DNA of 64,000 bases from JAXGPX01 sp040766745 (lineage in GTDB: Bacteria; Bacillota; Sulfobacillia; Fermentithermobacillales; Fermentithermobacillaceae), in NCBI GenBank assembly GCA_040766745.1, contig JAXGPX010000001.1, positions 186,001 through 250,000 of the forward strand, read 5' to 3'. Shown piece after piece: positions 17,554 to 25,077 of the stretch. The notes beneath the pieces were generated by a model. That model did no database searches and had not been told where the DNA came from. It saw only the letters and a list, made by a program, of their open reading frames with translations. The position numbers were made by a program, and so were the translations under genes. Position 1 is the first letter of the stretch. Every line of letters begins with the position of its first letter.

Positions 17554-17976
17554 GCGAAGCACCTCCGTTTTGCAGTCTCGGAAAATCTCTGTTCAGATTT
17601 TCCGGAAGCAGATTCGCTTCGCTGTAGTGCTTCGGATTGGGATAGAATGACTTCCTGGTAGTACATCCACCTTTGGAAAAAGCCCCTTTTCAGAAAAAGA
17701 AGGCAGACACATGAGCAGTGCTGCCTCTAGAGGTGGATGCCGGCTGAGTACTCGGCCGATTCTTCGGTCAATACACAATTCTACGAATAGTCAGGTTATT
17801 CCTCTAGAAGTATGTATTAAATTTGACAAAATGTACTATAATTCTGGTTCGATGATCTGATGGTATAGATGAAACACATGTGTTCTTATTGGCCAGGCAT
17901 TTCTTTTCTGGGAGGCCATTGAATTGGGCGCAAGACGCATCTTATGTTAACAATAACTCCGAAAATATTCTACCGG
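17554..17976. other. Gene-free leader region with nested inverted repeats
   Basis: I support no gene here. On the peptide-gene side there is a perfect 10-bp inverted repeat with CGGAAAATCT (17579-17588) and AGATTTTCCG (17595-17604), about 25 bases upstream of the peptide gene start. Further out, CATCCACCT (17664-17672) pairs with AGGTGGATG (17731-17739) and encloses a 6-bp stem AGGCAG/CTGCCT (17701-17726). A near-palindrome GGCTGAGTACTCGGCC lies at 17742-17757. The region probably holds the peptide gene promoter and regulatory RNA structure or operators. No -35/-10 pair with normal spacing was found by eye. Confidence 0.5.
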
Positions 17977-18462
17977 TTAAAGATGACCCATGATTTCGTC
18001 AAATACCAGCCGTTCTAGGATTGACACCGAGTTGCTAATAGCAGGCGATAGGCCAATTCCAGGATGGCAATGGAAAGGCTCAATACCGTAGATGATTACC
18101 TCGGTGGGCTTGCCTTTTTTCAGCCTGGCCAGTTCAATTGCATCCAAAATCGAAAAGCCATGGGAGTCTCGTGCCGTATCAGTGCAATCTGAGAACCCAC
18201 TCTTCAAGTGGCCGGACGGAATTACTTTGTGTATCGTTCCAGGCTGCGTTTTAGCTCTGATGGCATCAATGATGATTAGAGTGTCTACTTGCTCGAGTTC
18301 AGTGGCGTGATTGAGTACCGAGCACCCCATATTCAGGAGAGTTACATTCTCAGGCCATGTACGTAATTTCAGTTTGGCAATTACGTGTTCACTTAGGCCG
18401 TCGTCGCCCATTAATGGATTTCCGATACCTGCAACGAGGATTTTCTTATGCTCCTTGGTCAT
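17977..18462 (-). CDS. [NiFe] hydrogenase maturation protease (HyaD/HybD family)
   Basis: This endopeptidase removes the C-terminal tail of the [NiFe] large subunit after nickel insertion. The hallmark N-terminus VAGIGNPLMGDDGLSEHVI carries the nickel-binding Glu/Asp position, followed by DTLIIIDAI and the His of HCHPGIGLSP. The ATG at 18460-18462 is chosen, with AGAGGTG 7 bases upstream; this gives 161 residues, the normal size. It points away from the hydrogenase genes across a spacer of about 190 bases. Its substrate is almost surely the large subunit at 19593, which still carries a cleavable 17-residue tail after the final His. Confidence 0.9.
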   Translation of the reverse strand: MTKEHKKILVAGIGNPLMGDDGLSEHVIAKLKLRTWPENVTLLNMGCSVLNHATELEQVDTLIIIDAIRAKTQPGTIHKVIPSGHLKSGFSDCTDTARDSHGFSILDAIELARLKKGKPTEVIIYGIEPFHCHPGIGLSPAISNSVSILERLVFDEIMGHL

Positions 18463-18648
18463 TGCCCACACCTCTCGCTTCAATCCCGTCCGGTTCATCT
18501 TATGTCACCGGTTCATATAATGCTTATAAGGTCTATGTGATGAATCAAGGAACATCTCCTTGGTTCACTGTATTCTGGTTATCCGCCCTGCTTTCTTGAG
18601 GCCGGGCACCGTGCACATTATTTCACAGCGAGAAAAGGAGCTAGAGCG

Positions 18649-19596
18649 TTGAACCAGATTGAGTTTGAGCGGCTTTGCACAGAGTTAAAACACAGCCCTG
18701 AGAACAAATTGTCGAAGGAGATTTTTCGAGTATTGAAGCCGGCCGCGAGATTCCCCTCGGGCTCTGGTTTCTGCACGAGAAAACTCCCTGCAATTTGGAT
18801 TGAAACTAATGACAGCGGTGATAACAATATTTCTTTCATGAATACTACCTATCCGTATCTGGATCAGGTTTTCCAGAACATAATCGATCTTTTGTACAGC
18901 AATACTTTTATGGCAGCCCAGGGCCAGGACGCTTTAGAGATTCTACGAAGTTCAGCCTTGCGGTACGCCGGAGAATTTGTCCTCATAGTAGAGGGCGCCA
19001 TACCTGTACGGGACAACGGGCTATACAGCATCATAGCGTACGCCGGATATGAACCTCTCACTGCTTTGAAAGTCGTATCGTGGCTGGGGCCTCTTGCAAA
19101 ATACGTGGTAACCATAGGTACTTGTGCAAGTTACGGCGGCCCCTCTGCTGCCCGGCCTAATGTGGCGGGAAATGTTCCTGTTAGCCAGGTTATGAACAGG
19201 GAGGTCGTAAAAGTCAGCGGCTGTCCTGTAAATCCTGATTGGTTTGTTGGAACCCTGGCTCACCTGCTGTTGTTTGGGGTACCCCGGCTAGATGAGGTTG
19301 GGCGGCCTGCAATGTTTTATGAGTTCACCGTCCACCGTCATTGTCAGCGCCGTTCATACTTTGATAGAGACGATTTCGCCGAGAAACTAGGGGACATAGA
19401 GTGCATGTTTTCCCAGGGTTGTGTAGGGCCGAAGACAGGGTCCGATTGCCCTTATCGCCTTTGGGTAAATCATGTAAGCTGGCCTGTAAAAGTAAACACC
19501 CCTTGCATAGGCTGCACCAACCCGGATTTTCCTGACGGATCGGCGCCGTTTTTTACACCAATGCCCCAAAAGAGCCAAAGGAGGAATATGGTATGA
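18649..19596 (+). CDS. [NiFe] hydrogenase small subunit lacking the first proximal-cluster CxxC
   Basis: The protein carries the electron-transfer clusters of a [NiFe] hydrogenase. The distal and medial cluster ligands are all visible: HRHC (His231, Cys232), IECMFSQGCVGPKTGSDCP and TPCIGCTNPDFPD. Two proximal ligands remain in IGTCASYGG (Cys159) and SGCPVNP (Cys192). At the N-terminus, where the family has a CxxC (EGQSCTGC type), this protein reads WIETNDSGDNNISF (residues 50-63), with no cysteine. The reading is unambiguous in the DNA at 18796-18837. There is no Tat signal, so the enzyme is likely cytoplasmic. TTG 18649 has AAAAGGAG 9 bases upstream. The large subunit start overlaps the stop. 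Confidence 0.9.
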   Translation: MNQIEFERLCTELKHSPENKLSKEIFRVLKPAARFPSGSGFCTRKLPAIWIETNDSGDNNISFMNTTYPYLDQVFQNIIDLLYSNTFMAAQGQDALEILRSSALRYAGEFVLIVEGAIPVRDNGLYSIIAYAGYEPLTALKVVSWLGPLAKYVVTIGTCASYGGPSAARPNVAGNVPVSQVMNREVVKVSGCPVNPDWFVGTLAHLLLFGVPRLDEVGRPAMFYEFTVHRHCQRRSYFDRDDFAEKLGDIECMFSQGCVGPKTGSDCPYRLWVNHVSWPVKVNTPCIGCTNPDFPDGSAPFFTPMPQKSQRRNMV

Positions 19597-21077
19597 ACCG
19601 GAAATATGTGATGTTCAGTCCGGTTACACGATTGAGCGGGCTTCTCTCAGTTGAAACCATAATGGAGAACAATCAGGTTACCGAAGCAAACGTGAAAGGT
19701 ACGTTGTTTAGAGGGTTTGAATGGATTATGAAGGGCAGGCATATAAGAGATGCCGTGTACATGACCCAAAGAATTTGCGGGATTTGTTCTATGGCTCACG
19801 GAGCGTGTGCTTCTTACCTACTAGATGAATTGTATGATAATGAAATCAGTGAAAATGGCCAACTGCTCAGGAACATAATGTACGCATCAGATTTTCTGCA
19901 GAACCATATACGCCACTATTACCTTTTCAGCATGCCTGATTTCGTGAGGATGCCGGAGCGTGCTCCGTTTGAAGGCCAGGATGTAAGTGATTTACGACTG
20001 AACCCTCGAGACAATGATACACTCGTAGATCATTACTTCGAAGCCATCAAGGCAGCTCAGGAAAGCCACCAGATTCTTACTTTGTTTGGAGGAAAAGCTC
20101 CTCACCAGCATAGCTTCGTTGAAGGCGGAGTTGCCGTGATTCCTACTGCAGACAAAATAGGCCAGGCTTTGGCCTTGATAAACAATATCAGGGCATTCGT
20201 CAGAGACCGAATGGTTCCTGATACTGAACTTATCGCACGGGTTTACAGGGATTACTTTTCTATAGGTGTGACCCCGGCCCGGCTTTTGAGCTTTGGGCTT
20301 TTCCGGTTTGGCCCCAAGAATGAGGTGTTTGTGTGGCGTGGGGGAGTGCTTAACGATGGCTGGCTTAGTTCAGTGGACATAAGCAAAATTCATGAGACAG
20401 TAACAAGGTCATGGTTTAGAGAAGAGGGATACCAATTTGAAGAAGATGATGGCGGTTCATATTGTGAGGGTAAGCCGGAGACCCCAGTGGCCGGGTTGGA
20501 CATTGGCCTGACTCAGCTAATCCCAGACCCGAATAAGCCAGGTGGGTATTCATGGGTAAAGTCGGTGCAGTATTCAGGAGAGCCGTTTGAGGTAGGGCCA
20601 CTTGCGAGAATGACGATAAATGGCTTCTACAGAGGCGGCATGTCTACCATGGACCGAATCTATGCCCGAACTGTTGAGACTCTGCTAATTGCAGACTTGG
20701 TTAAAGAATGGCTTTGCCGCCTTAGAACCGGCCCGGCTCCAATTAGCCAGAAGGAAGAGCCTGAAAAGAATAAGGCTACTGCACTGACCGATGCAATGCG
20801 AGGATCTCTCCTTCACAGCGTTGACATGGAAGACGAAAAGGTAATATCGTACAACATTATTACTCCTACTACTTGGAACTTTTCACCCAAAGACGATAGG
20901 GGCCAGATGGGCCCTGTAGAGAATGCCCTGGTAGGCACAAGGGTAAGCAGCCGGCAGAACATCTTGACAGTGCTTGGAAGAATAATCAGGTCCTTTGACC
21001 CATGCTTGTCGTGTGGAACACATGTGCTGAGCCGTGAAGATGGTCTGCTCTCATCGATTGGGCAAGTGATTTTGTAG
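19593..21077 (+). CDS. [NiFe] hydrogenase large subunit
   Basis: This catalytic subunit binds the Ni-Fe(CN)2CO site. Both active-site motifs are intact: RICGICSMAH with Cys62 and Cys65, and DPCLSCGTH with Cys471, Cys474 and His477. The 17 residues after His477 form the tail expected to be removed by the protease encoded at 17977. The 494-residue length fits small-genome group 1-like enzymes. ATG 19593 overlaps the small subunit stop by 4 bases, so the pair is translationally coupled. No cytochrome b or other membrane subunit follows, so the electron partner is unknown; two flavin lipoproteins lie downstream after a spacer of about 180 bases. Confidence 0.95.
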   Translation: MNRKYVMFSPVTRLSGLLSVETIMENNQVTEANVKGTLFRGFEWIMKGRHIRDAVYMTQRICGICSMAHGACASYLLDELYDNEISENGQLLRNIMYASDFLQNHIRHYYLFSMPDFVRMPERAPFEGQDVSDLRLNPRDNDTLVDHYFEAIKAAQESHQILTLFGGKAPHQHSFVEGGVAVIPTADKIGQALALINNIRAFVRDRMVPDTELIARVYRDYFSIGVTPARLLSFGLFRFGPKNEVFVWRGGVLNDGWLSSVDISKIHETVTRSWFREEGYQFEEDDGGSYCEGKPETPVAGLDIGLTQLIPDPNKPGGYSWVKSVQYSGEPFEVGPLARMTINGFYRGGMSTMDRIYARTVETLLIADLVKEWLCRLRTGPAPISQKEEPEKNKATALTDAMRGSLLHSVDMEDEKVISYNIITPTTWNFSPKDDRGQMGPVENALVGTRVSSRQNILTVLGRIIRSFDPCLSCGTHVLSREDGLLSSIGQVIL

Positions 21078-21259
21078 GTAAAATGGCCCTCTATTCAACT
21101 CTTACCGTAGATTTTCTTTTTAGGCAAGTGCGTCTTGGAGATATCTTAGCGTAGAGCCCAAGCAGGTTTGAAGTTTGCCTTCGTCTTCTGATTCGTATAG
21201 TATGGCTCTGTACGTCGATGCAGATAATTTACTACCAAATGCAGAAAGGAGGACGGACA

Positions 21260-21601
21260 ATGAAAAAAGCAATATCGGTAGTTCTGTTACTAGGAGTAGT
21301 GTTGGTTTTCTCGGGATGCAGTTCTTCCAAATGGGAAAACGGTACTTTCTACGGAACCGGAACAGGCCATGGCGGCCCAATCAAAGTAGAAGTAGTCATA
21401 GAAAAAGGCAAGATTGCTAAGGTTGAAGCGGTTGAGCACAGCGAGACTCCCGGTTTGGGAGACGCAGCCCTTACCAAGATCTCTGCTGACGTGATTAAAG
21501 ATCAGAAGGCTGAGGTAGACTCGGTAACCGGCGCAACCGTAACCAGCGAAGGTTTCAAGGCAGCTATTGCTGATGCCCTCTCACAGGCAGAGAAGAAGTA
21601 A
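21260..21601 (+). CDS. FMN-binding-domain lipoprotein
   Basis: The 113-residue protein has a lipoprotein signal with the lipobox VFSGC and then a single FMN_bind domain. The SVTGATVTS motif contains the Thr to which ApbE-type enzymes attach FMN by a phosphoester. It should therefore be an extracytoplasmic one-flavin electron carrier on the cell membrane. ATG 21260 follows AGGAGGAC by about 5 bases. The FAD reductase lipoprotein begins 57 bases downstream and resembles the flavin domain of fumarate or urocanate reductases, so the two probably act as a split flavoprotein reductase. The ApbE needed for its flavinylation may be the one at 41599. Confidence 0.9.
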   Translation: MKKAISVVLLLGVVLVFSGCSSSKWENGTFYGTGTGHGGPIKVEVVIEKGKIAKVEAVEHSETPGLGDAALTKISADVIKDQKAEVDSVTGATVTSEGFKAAIADALSQAEKK

Positions 21602-21658
21602 AAGCACAATACGATGAGGCACTTATTGCTGGAGCGTACATAGGGGGAGGACTACTAA

Positions 21659-23098
21659 ATGAAGAAATTGGCTCAGGCCTTGGCGGTGGCTCTTATATGT
21701 ATATTGTCTGTGGGATGTGCAGGCGGAGCAAAGTACAAGGCTGACGTAGTGGTAATAGGGGCGGGCGGTGCGGGGCTGGCCGCGGCCAATACAGCAGCGG
21801 ACAATGGAGTAAAGGTAATCTTGATTGAGAAAATGCCCTTTGCAGGCGGAGCGACTACTCTGGCTGCCGGCTCTATTACAGGTACCGGAACCAAGCTTCA
21901 GACTGAAAACGGTGTAGAAGCTTCAGCAGAGGAATTTCAGGCTGAACTAGAGAGTGAAGCAGTATATGAATATGACAGGGAACTTGTATCTGCCCATGCT
22001 GGATACTCTGGCAAGGCCATTGACTTCATGGCTGATCTGGGAGTTGAGTTCTTCCCTGAACTTGAACAAGCTCCGTTTAGGCATAGAACAAAAGATCCGT
22101 ACCAGGCGAAATTCGTTCAGCTTGCGCTGGACTCCTTAAAGAGCAAAGGCGGAGAGGCCCTTCTGAATACTAAGGCTACTGAGATATTGAAGGACAAAGA
22201 CGGGTCGGTTTCAGGTGTCAAGGCCATATCTGATGGCAAGGAAATCACAATAGCGGCAAAAGCCGTTATTATCGCTACAGGCGACTTTGGAGCAAATAAG
22301 GAAATGCTACCTGTCGAGTACAGAAATGCCCTCAATTTCGGCCCTGTCTCCAGCACCGGAGATGGTATCAAGATGGCCGAGAGCTTAGGAGCTGCCACTG
22401 TTAACATGGATAAGGTGGCACTCTGGGGCAATGGTATTGAGGCAGCCGAGGGGCTCGGTGAGTACAGCTGGGGCCGGCTTCTTTGTGAGTTTGGCGGAAT
22501 TTACGTTAACACCGATGGGGTAAGGTTCTCTAAAGACGTTTTAGATGATGAAGAGGTAGCCCAGGCAACATTTGAGCAAGAGCAGGCAGGCAAGTATGTT
22601 TGGGTGGTTTTTGACCAGAAAATCAAAGACGCTCTGCATGGGTTAGGTTTTCCTAGTGTTGTGGCAACCTGGGATGCAGCAAAAGAGGCTACAGAACTAG
22701 AGAAGAACCATAACGTAGCAAAAGCCGATTCGATAACAGATCTTGCAGCAAAGATTGGAGTACCTGCAGAAGCTCTTGAAGATACACTGAGCAAGTACAA
22801 TTCCTATGTTGAAACTCAAAGCGATCCTGAGTTTGGGCGGCCTTTGTTCGCTAATCCCATTGCAGAAGGGCCGTACTATGCAATGATCCAGCGGGTGGGG
22901 ATCTACCCGACAGTCGGCGGCTTGAAGATTGATGCAGAAGCTCGAGTGTTGAATACTTCAGGCGAGCCGATTCCAGGACTATATGCTGCAGGCGATGTCA
23001 CTGGCGGAGTTAGCACTAACGGCCGTGACACTCTGGTTCCTGGCATGTCATTTGGGATAATCGCAGGTGAAAACGCGGCTGAGCAGGCGAAGCAGTAA
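21659..23098 (+). CDS. Extracytoplasmic FAD-dependent reductase lipoprotein (fumarate/urocanate reductase-like)
   Basis: A signal sequence with the lipobox LSVGC is followed by the FAD-binding motif VVVIGAGGAGLAAANTAA and EKMPFAGGATTLAAGSI. The family C-terminus GLYAAGDVTGGVSTNGRDTLVPGMSFGIIAGENAA is present. It resembles the flavoprotein part of flavocytochrome c fumarate reductase and related soluble reductases, minus heme and FMN domains. The physiological acceptor (fumarate, urocanate or another enoate) cannot be read from the sequence. GGGGGAGGA lies 8 bases before ATG 21659. The FMN-binding lipoprotein just upstream is the likely electron donor. Confidence 0.88.
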   Translation: MKKLAQALAVALICILSVGCAGGAKYKADVVVIGAGGAGLAAANTAADNGVKVILIEKMPFAGGATTLAAGSITGTGTKLQTENGVEASAEEFQAELESEAVYEYDRELVSAHAGYSGKAIDFMADLGVEFFPELEQAPFRHRTKDPYQAKFVQLALDSLKSKGGEALLNTKATEILKDKDGSVSGVKAISDGKEITIAAKAVIIATGDFGANKEMLPVEYRNALNFGPVSSTGDGIKMAESLGAATVNMDKVALWGNGIEAAEGLGEYSWGRLLCEFGGIYVNTDGVRFSKDVLDDEEVAQATFEQEQAGKYVWVVFDQKIKDALHGLGFPSVVATWDAAKEATELEKNHNVAKADSITDLAAKIGVPAEALEDTLSKYNSYVETQSDPEFGRPLFANPIAEGPYYAMIQRVGIYPTVGGLKIDAEARVLNTSGEPIPGLYAAGDVTGGVSTNGRDTLVPGMSFGIIAGENAAEQAKQ

Positions 23099-23327
23099 TA
23101 GCGGCCTCACCTGTTCAGTCTATATAATGGGCGTAATGCATATAACGCTTTCAGGTATTTGATCGCAAAGAGGCGGGCAAGCCGCACAGGCAAGACGGCA
23201 ACTACACCATACGTTGTGACTGCCTGTGATGCCGGGGATAGTCATCCGTGGCAGAAACAAGACGGTTTGCCTGCCTGTATTATGTGATAGCAATTTAGCG
23301 CGTTGAGTGTAGGGCAGCTATAACCTG

Positions 23328-23356
23328 TTGACGCGCGGAATACCTCTGGTTATTAT
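23328..23356 (+). promoter_or_regulatory. Sigma A-type promoter for the epimerase gene
   Basis: TTGACG at 23328-23333 and TATTAT at 23351-23356 are separated by exactly 17 bases. The start codon at 23424 lies about 65 bases downstream. Confidence 0.65.
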
Positions 23357-23360
23357 TTGA

Positions 23361-23372
23361 TTAACATGTTAA
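23361..23372 (+). promoter_or_regulatory. Palindromic operator candidate
   Basis: A perfect 12-bp palindrome, TTAACATGTTAA, sits 5 bases downstream of the -10 box, where the transcript would begin. This is a typical repressor position. The MarR gene at 24561 is a possible source of the repressor, but this is inference. Confidence 0.45.
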
Positions 23373-23423
23373 CTAAGTGTTCAATACATCAAGGGGCCAA
23401 CCGCTTGACAAGGGGGTAGGGTG

Positions 23424-24413
23424 ATGATAGTTGTAACCGGTGCTCCAGGCCATCTGGGTAACAATTTGGTGAGGGCTCTGCTCAAGCGGAATTTCCGGGT
23501 AAGGTGCATGGTGCTTGCAGGAGAGAGCCTTGTTTCGCTGGAGGGGCTTGATGTTGAAATTGCAGAAGGCGATGTTCGAAATATTGATTCTTTGTACAGG
23601 GCTTTCGATGGAGCCGATGTTGTTTACCACCTTGCGTCGGTGATCAGCTTGTTGCCTGGCCGTTCCAGGCTTCTCGACGATGTGAATGTAAGAGGAGCCA
23701 GAAATGTAGCAGAAGCCTGCCTGAAAACAGGTGTTAGGCGGTTGGTATATGCTAGTTCGATCCATGCTCTGGCTGAACCACCCCACGGCCATGTAGTTGA
23801 TGAGTCATGTCCCTGCGATCCAAGTCGAATAGCCATGGCTTACAGCCGTTCAAAGGCCAGAGGCACTCTTGAAATCATGGAAGTCATGCAAAAAGGACTA
23901 GATGCGGTAGTTGTATTGCCAACCGGAATGATTGGCCCATATGATTTCAAACCTTCTGAGACAGGGAGGATGATTGTTGACTATGTTGCAGGCAGGATTC
24001 CTGCCCGGGTTGAAGGCGGGTATGATTTTGTTGATGTTAGGGATGTGGCAGAAGGCCATATTCTTGCAGCTGAAAATGGGAAGCCAGGGGAGAAATATAT
24101 CCTGTCCGGTGAATGGATTTCCCTTGATGACATAATGAAGGAGATTTCCCTGGCAACCAATGTTCCGTTTCCTCGCTGGAGAGTACCGGTGGGCTTGGCA
24201 TCTGCCATGGCTCTCGTATTTACCTCATACAGTATGATGACAGGTGCGAAAGTACTCCTAAACCAGGATTCTATCAGCACTCTTCGGAGCAATTCTCAGA
24301 TATCATCTGAAAAGGCCCGAAGAGAACTTGGATATTCTTGCCGGCCTGTACGAGAGAGTATTCGGGATACAGTGCGGTGGTTCCAAGAGGCACGGCTGCT
24401 GCCTAACAGATAG
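23424..24413 (+). CDS. NAD(P)-dependent epimerase/dehydratase (extended SDR, dihydroflavonol-reductase-like)
   Basis: The N-terminal nucleotide motif VVTGAPGHLGNNLVRALL, the YxxxK-type active site (AYSRSKARGTLEIM) and VLPTGMIGPYDFKPS identify an extended short-chain dehydrogenase. Its closest resemblance is to dihydroflavonol-4-reductase-like and hopanoid-associated sugar epimerase proteins. The natural substrate is unknown. AGGGGG lies 7 bases before ATG 23424; a GTG at 23421 is also possible. The last third (residues about 255-280) is hydrophobic, which hints at membrane contact. The gene has its own promoter and is followed by a MarR regulator. Confidence 0.85.
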   Translation: MIVVTGAPGHLGNNLVRALLKRNFRVRCMVLAGESLVSLEGLDVEIAEGDVRNIDSLYRAFDGADVVYHLASVISLLPGRSRLLDDVNVRGARNVAEACLKTGVRRLVYASSIHALAEPPHGHVVDESCPCDPSRIAMAYSRSKARGTLEIMEVMQKGLDAVVVLPTGMIGPYDFKPSETGRMIVDYVAGRIPARVEGGYDFVDVRDVAEGHILAAENGKPGEKYILSGEWISLDDIMKEISLATNVPFPRWRVPVGLASAMALVFTSYSMMTGAKVLLNQDSISTLRSNSQISSEKARRELGYSCRPVRESIRDTVRWFQEARLLPNR

Positions 24414-24560
24414 GCGAGACGACCCTGGATACCGTCAGTCAGCAAGCGCCCCTAATGTTGCTTCTTTTACTGTGTTAAGCAGGCATGCTTCGTAGATAAC
24501 CAGTTATGTATTATACTATGTGAAAATATCTTTTCAGAATAAAGGACTAGTGATTGTTCG

Positions 24561-25007
24561 ATGTATGATTTTCAGCTGATAGTAAGTTCTGCCGGGCGAG
24601 TTGTTCAAATTGGCAGAATATGTGTTAGCAATGCTTTAAAGGAGATCGGCTTGAGCAGTGCCGAAGCGGACGTTTTGATGTTTTTGTATATGAACGGGGA
24701 TGGCATTCGCCAAGATGATATTGTTGCAGGGGTTGAGGTAAGCAAACCTGCAATTTCCAGGACAATTCATTCTTTGGAAAGCAAAGGTTATGTAATACGT
24801 AAGCAAAATACTGAAGACAAGAGATCTTATGTTGTATCGCTGACCGACAGAGCCAGAGAAGCTGAAGGGCTCGTCAAGAAGCAATACCGGGATCTTGTAA
24901 ATGCAGCTTGTTTGGGAATTCCTGAAGAAAAAGTTAAGGAAGTAATCGAAGTATTCAAGGACGTTGTGAACAACATGGAGAAATACCGTATAGAGAGGTT
25001 TTCGTGA
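24561..25007 (+). CDS. MarR-family transcriptional regulator
   Basis: The 148-residue protein shows the winged helix of MarR regulators: LMFLYMNGDGIRQDDIVAGVEVSKPAISRTIHSLESKGYVIRKQ, with the wing at NTEDKRSYVVSLTDRA. Such proteins dimerise and repress nearby genes until a small ligand binds. ATG 24561 has AAGGAC some distance upstream, so the ribosome site is modest. The flanking genes, the epimerase upstream and the HD hydrolase downstream, are possible targets, as is the palindrome at 23361. Confidence 0.88.
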   Translation: MYDFQLIVSSAGRVVQIGRICVSNALKEIGLSSAEADVLMFLYMNGDGIRQDDIVAGVEVSKPAISRTIHSLESKGYVIRKQNTEDKRSYVVSLTDRAREAEGLVKKQYRDLVNAACLGIPEEKVKEVIEVFKDVVNNMEKYRIERFS

Positions 25008-25033
25008 ACCCATGCATTGGCGCTTCTGCCGAT

Positions 25034-25065
25034 AAAGGTGGGCACAGGTATTTTCTGCACCTTTA
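25034..25065 (+). other. Hairpin in front of the HD hydrolase ribosome site
   Basis: AAAGGTG (25034-25040) and CACCTTT (25059-25065) form a 7-bp inverted repeat that ends just before the GGAGG of the next gene. It could end the marR transcript or control translation. Confidence 0.4.
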
Positions 25066-25077
25066 ATGGAGGTTTTT

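Larger units (their letters stand above)
23099..23423. other. Intergenic region with inverted repeat and promoter
   Basis: No gene is supported. An 8-bp perfect inverted repeat, CACAGGCA (23185-23192) and TGCCTGTG (23221-23228), follows the reductase gene by about 90 bases and could end its transcript, though no T-tract follows. The right part holds the promoter of the epimerase gene, listed separately. Confidence 0.5.

Noticed and set aside
17176..17661. 161-codon plus-strand frame over the peptide gene
   Set aside because: It is the antisense shadow of the repeat; the minus-strand gene has signal peptide, ribosome site and synonymous-only changes.
17593..17778. 61-codon minus-strand frame upstream of the peptide gene
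   Set aside because: No ribosome site, no family pattern, and it overlaps inverted repeats that better explain the stretch.
17823..17842. TTGACA and TATAAT close together
   Set aside because: Only 8 bases separate them, too few for a sigma A promoter.
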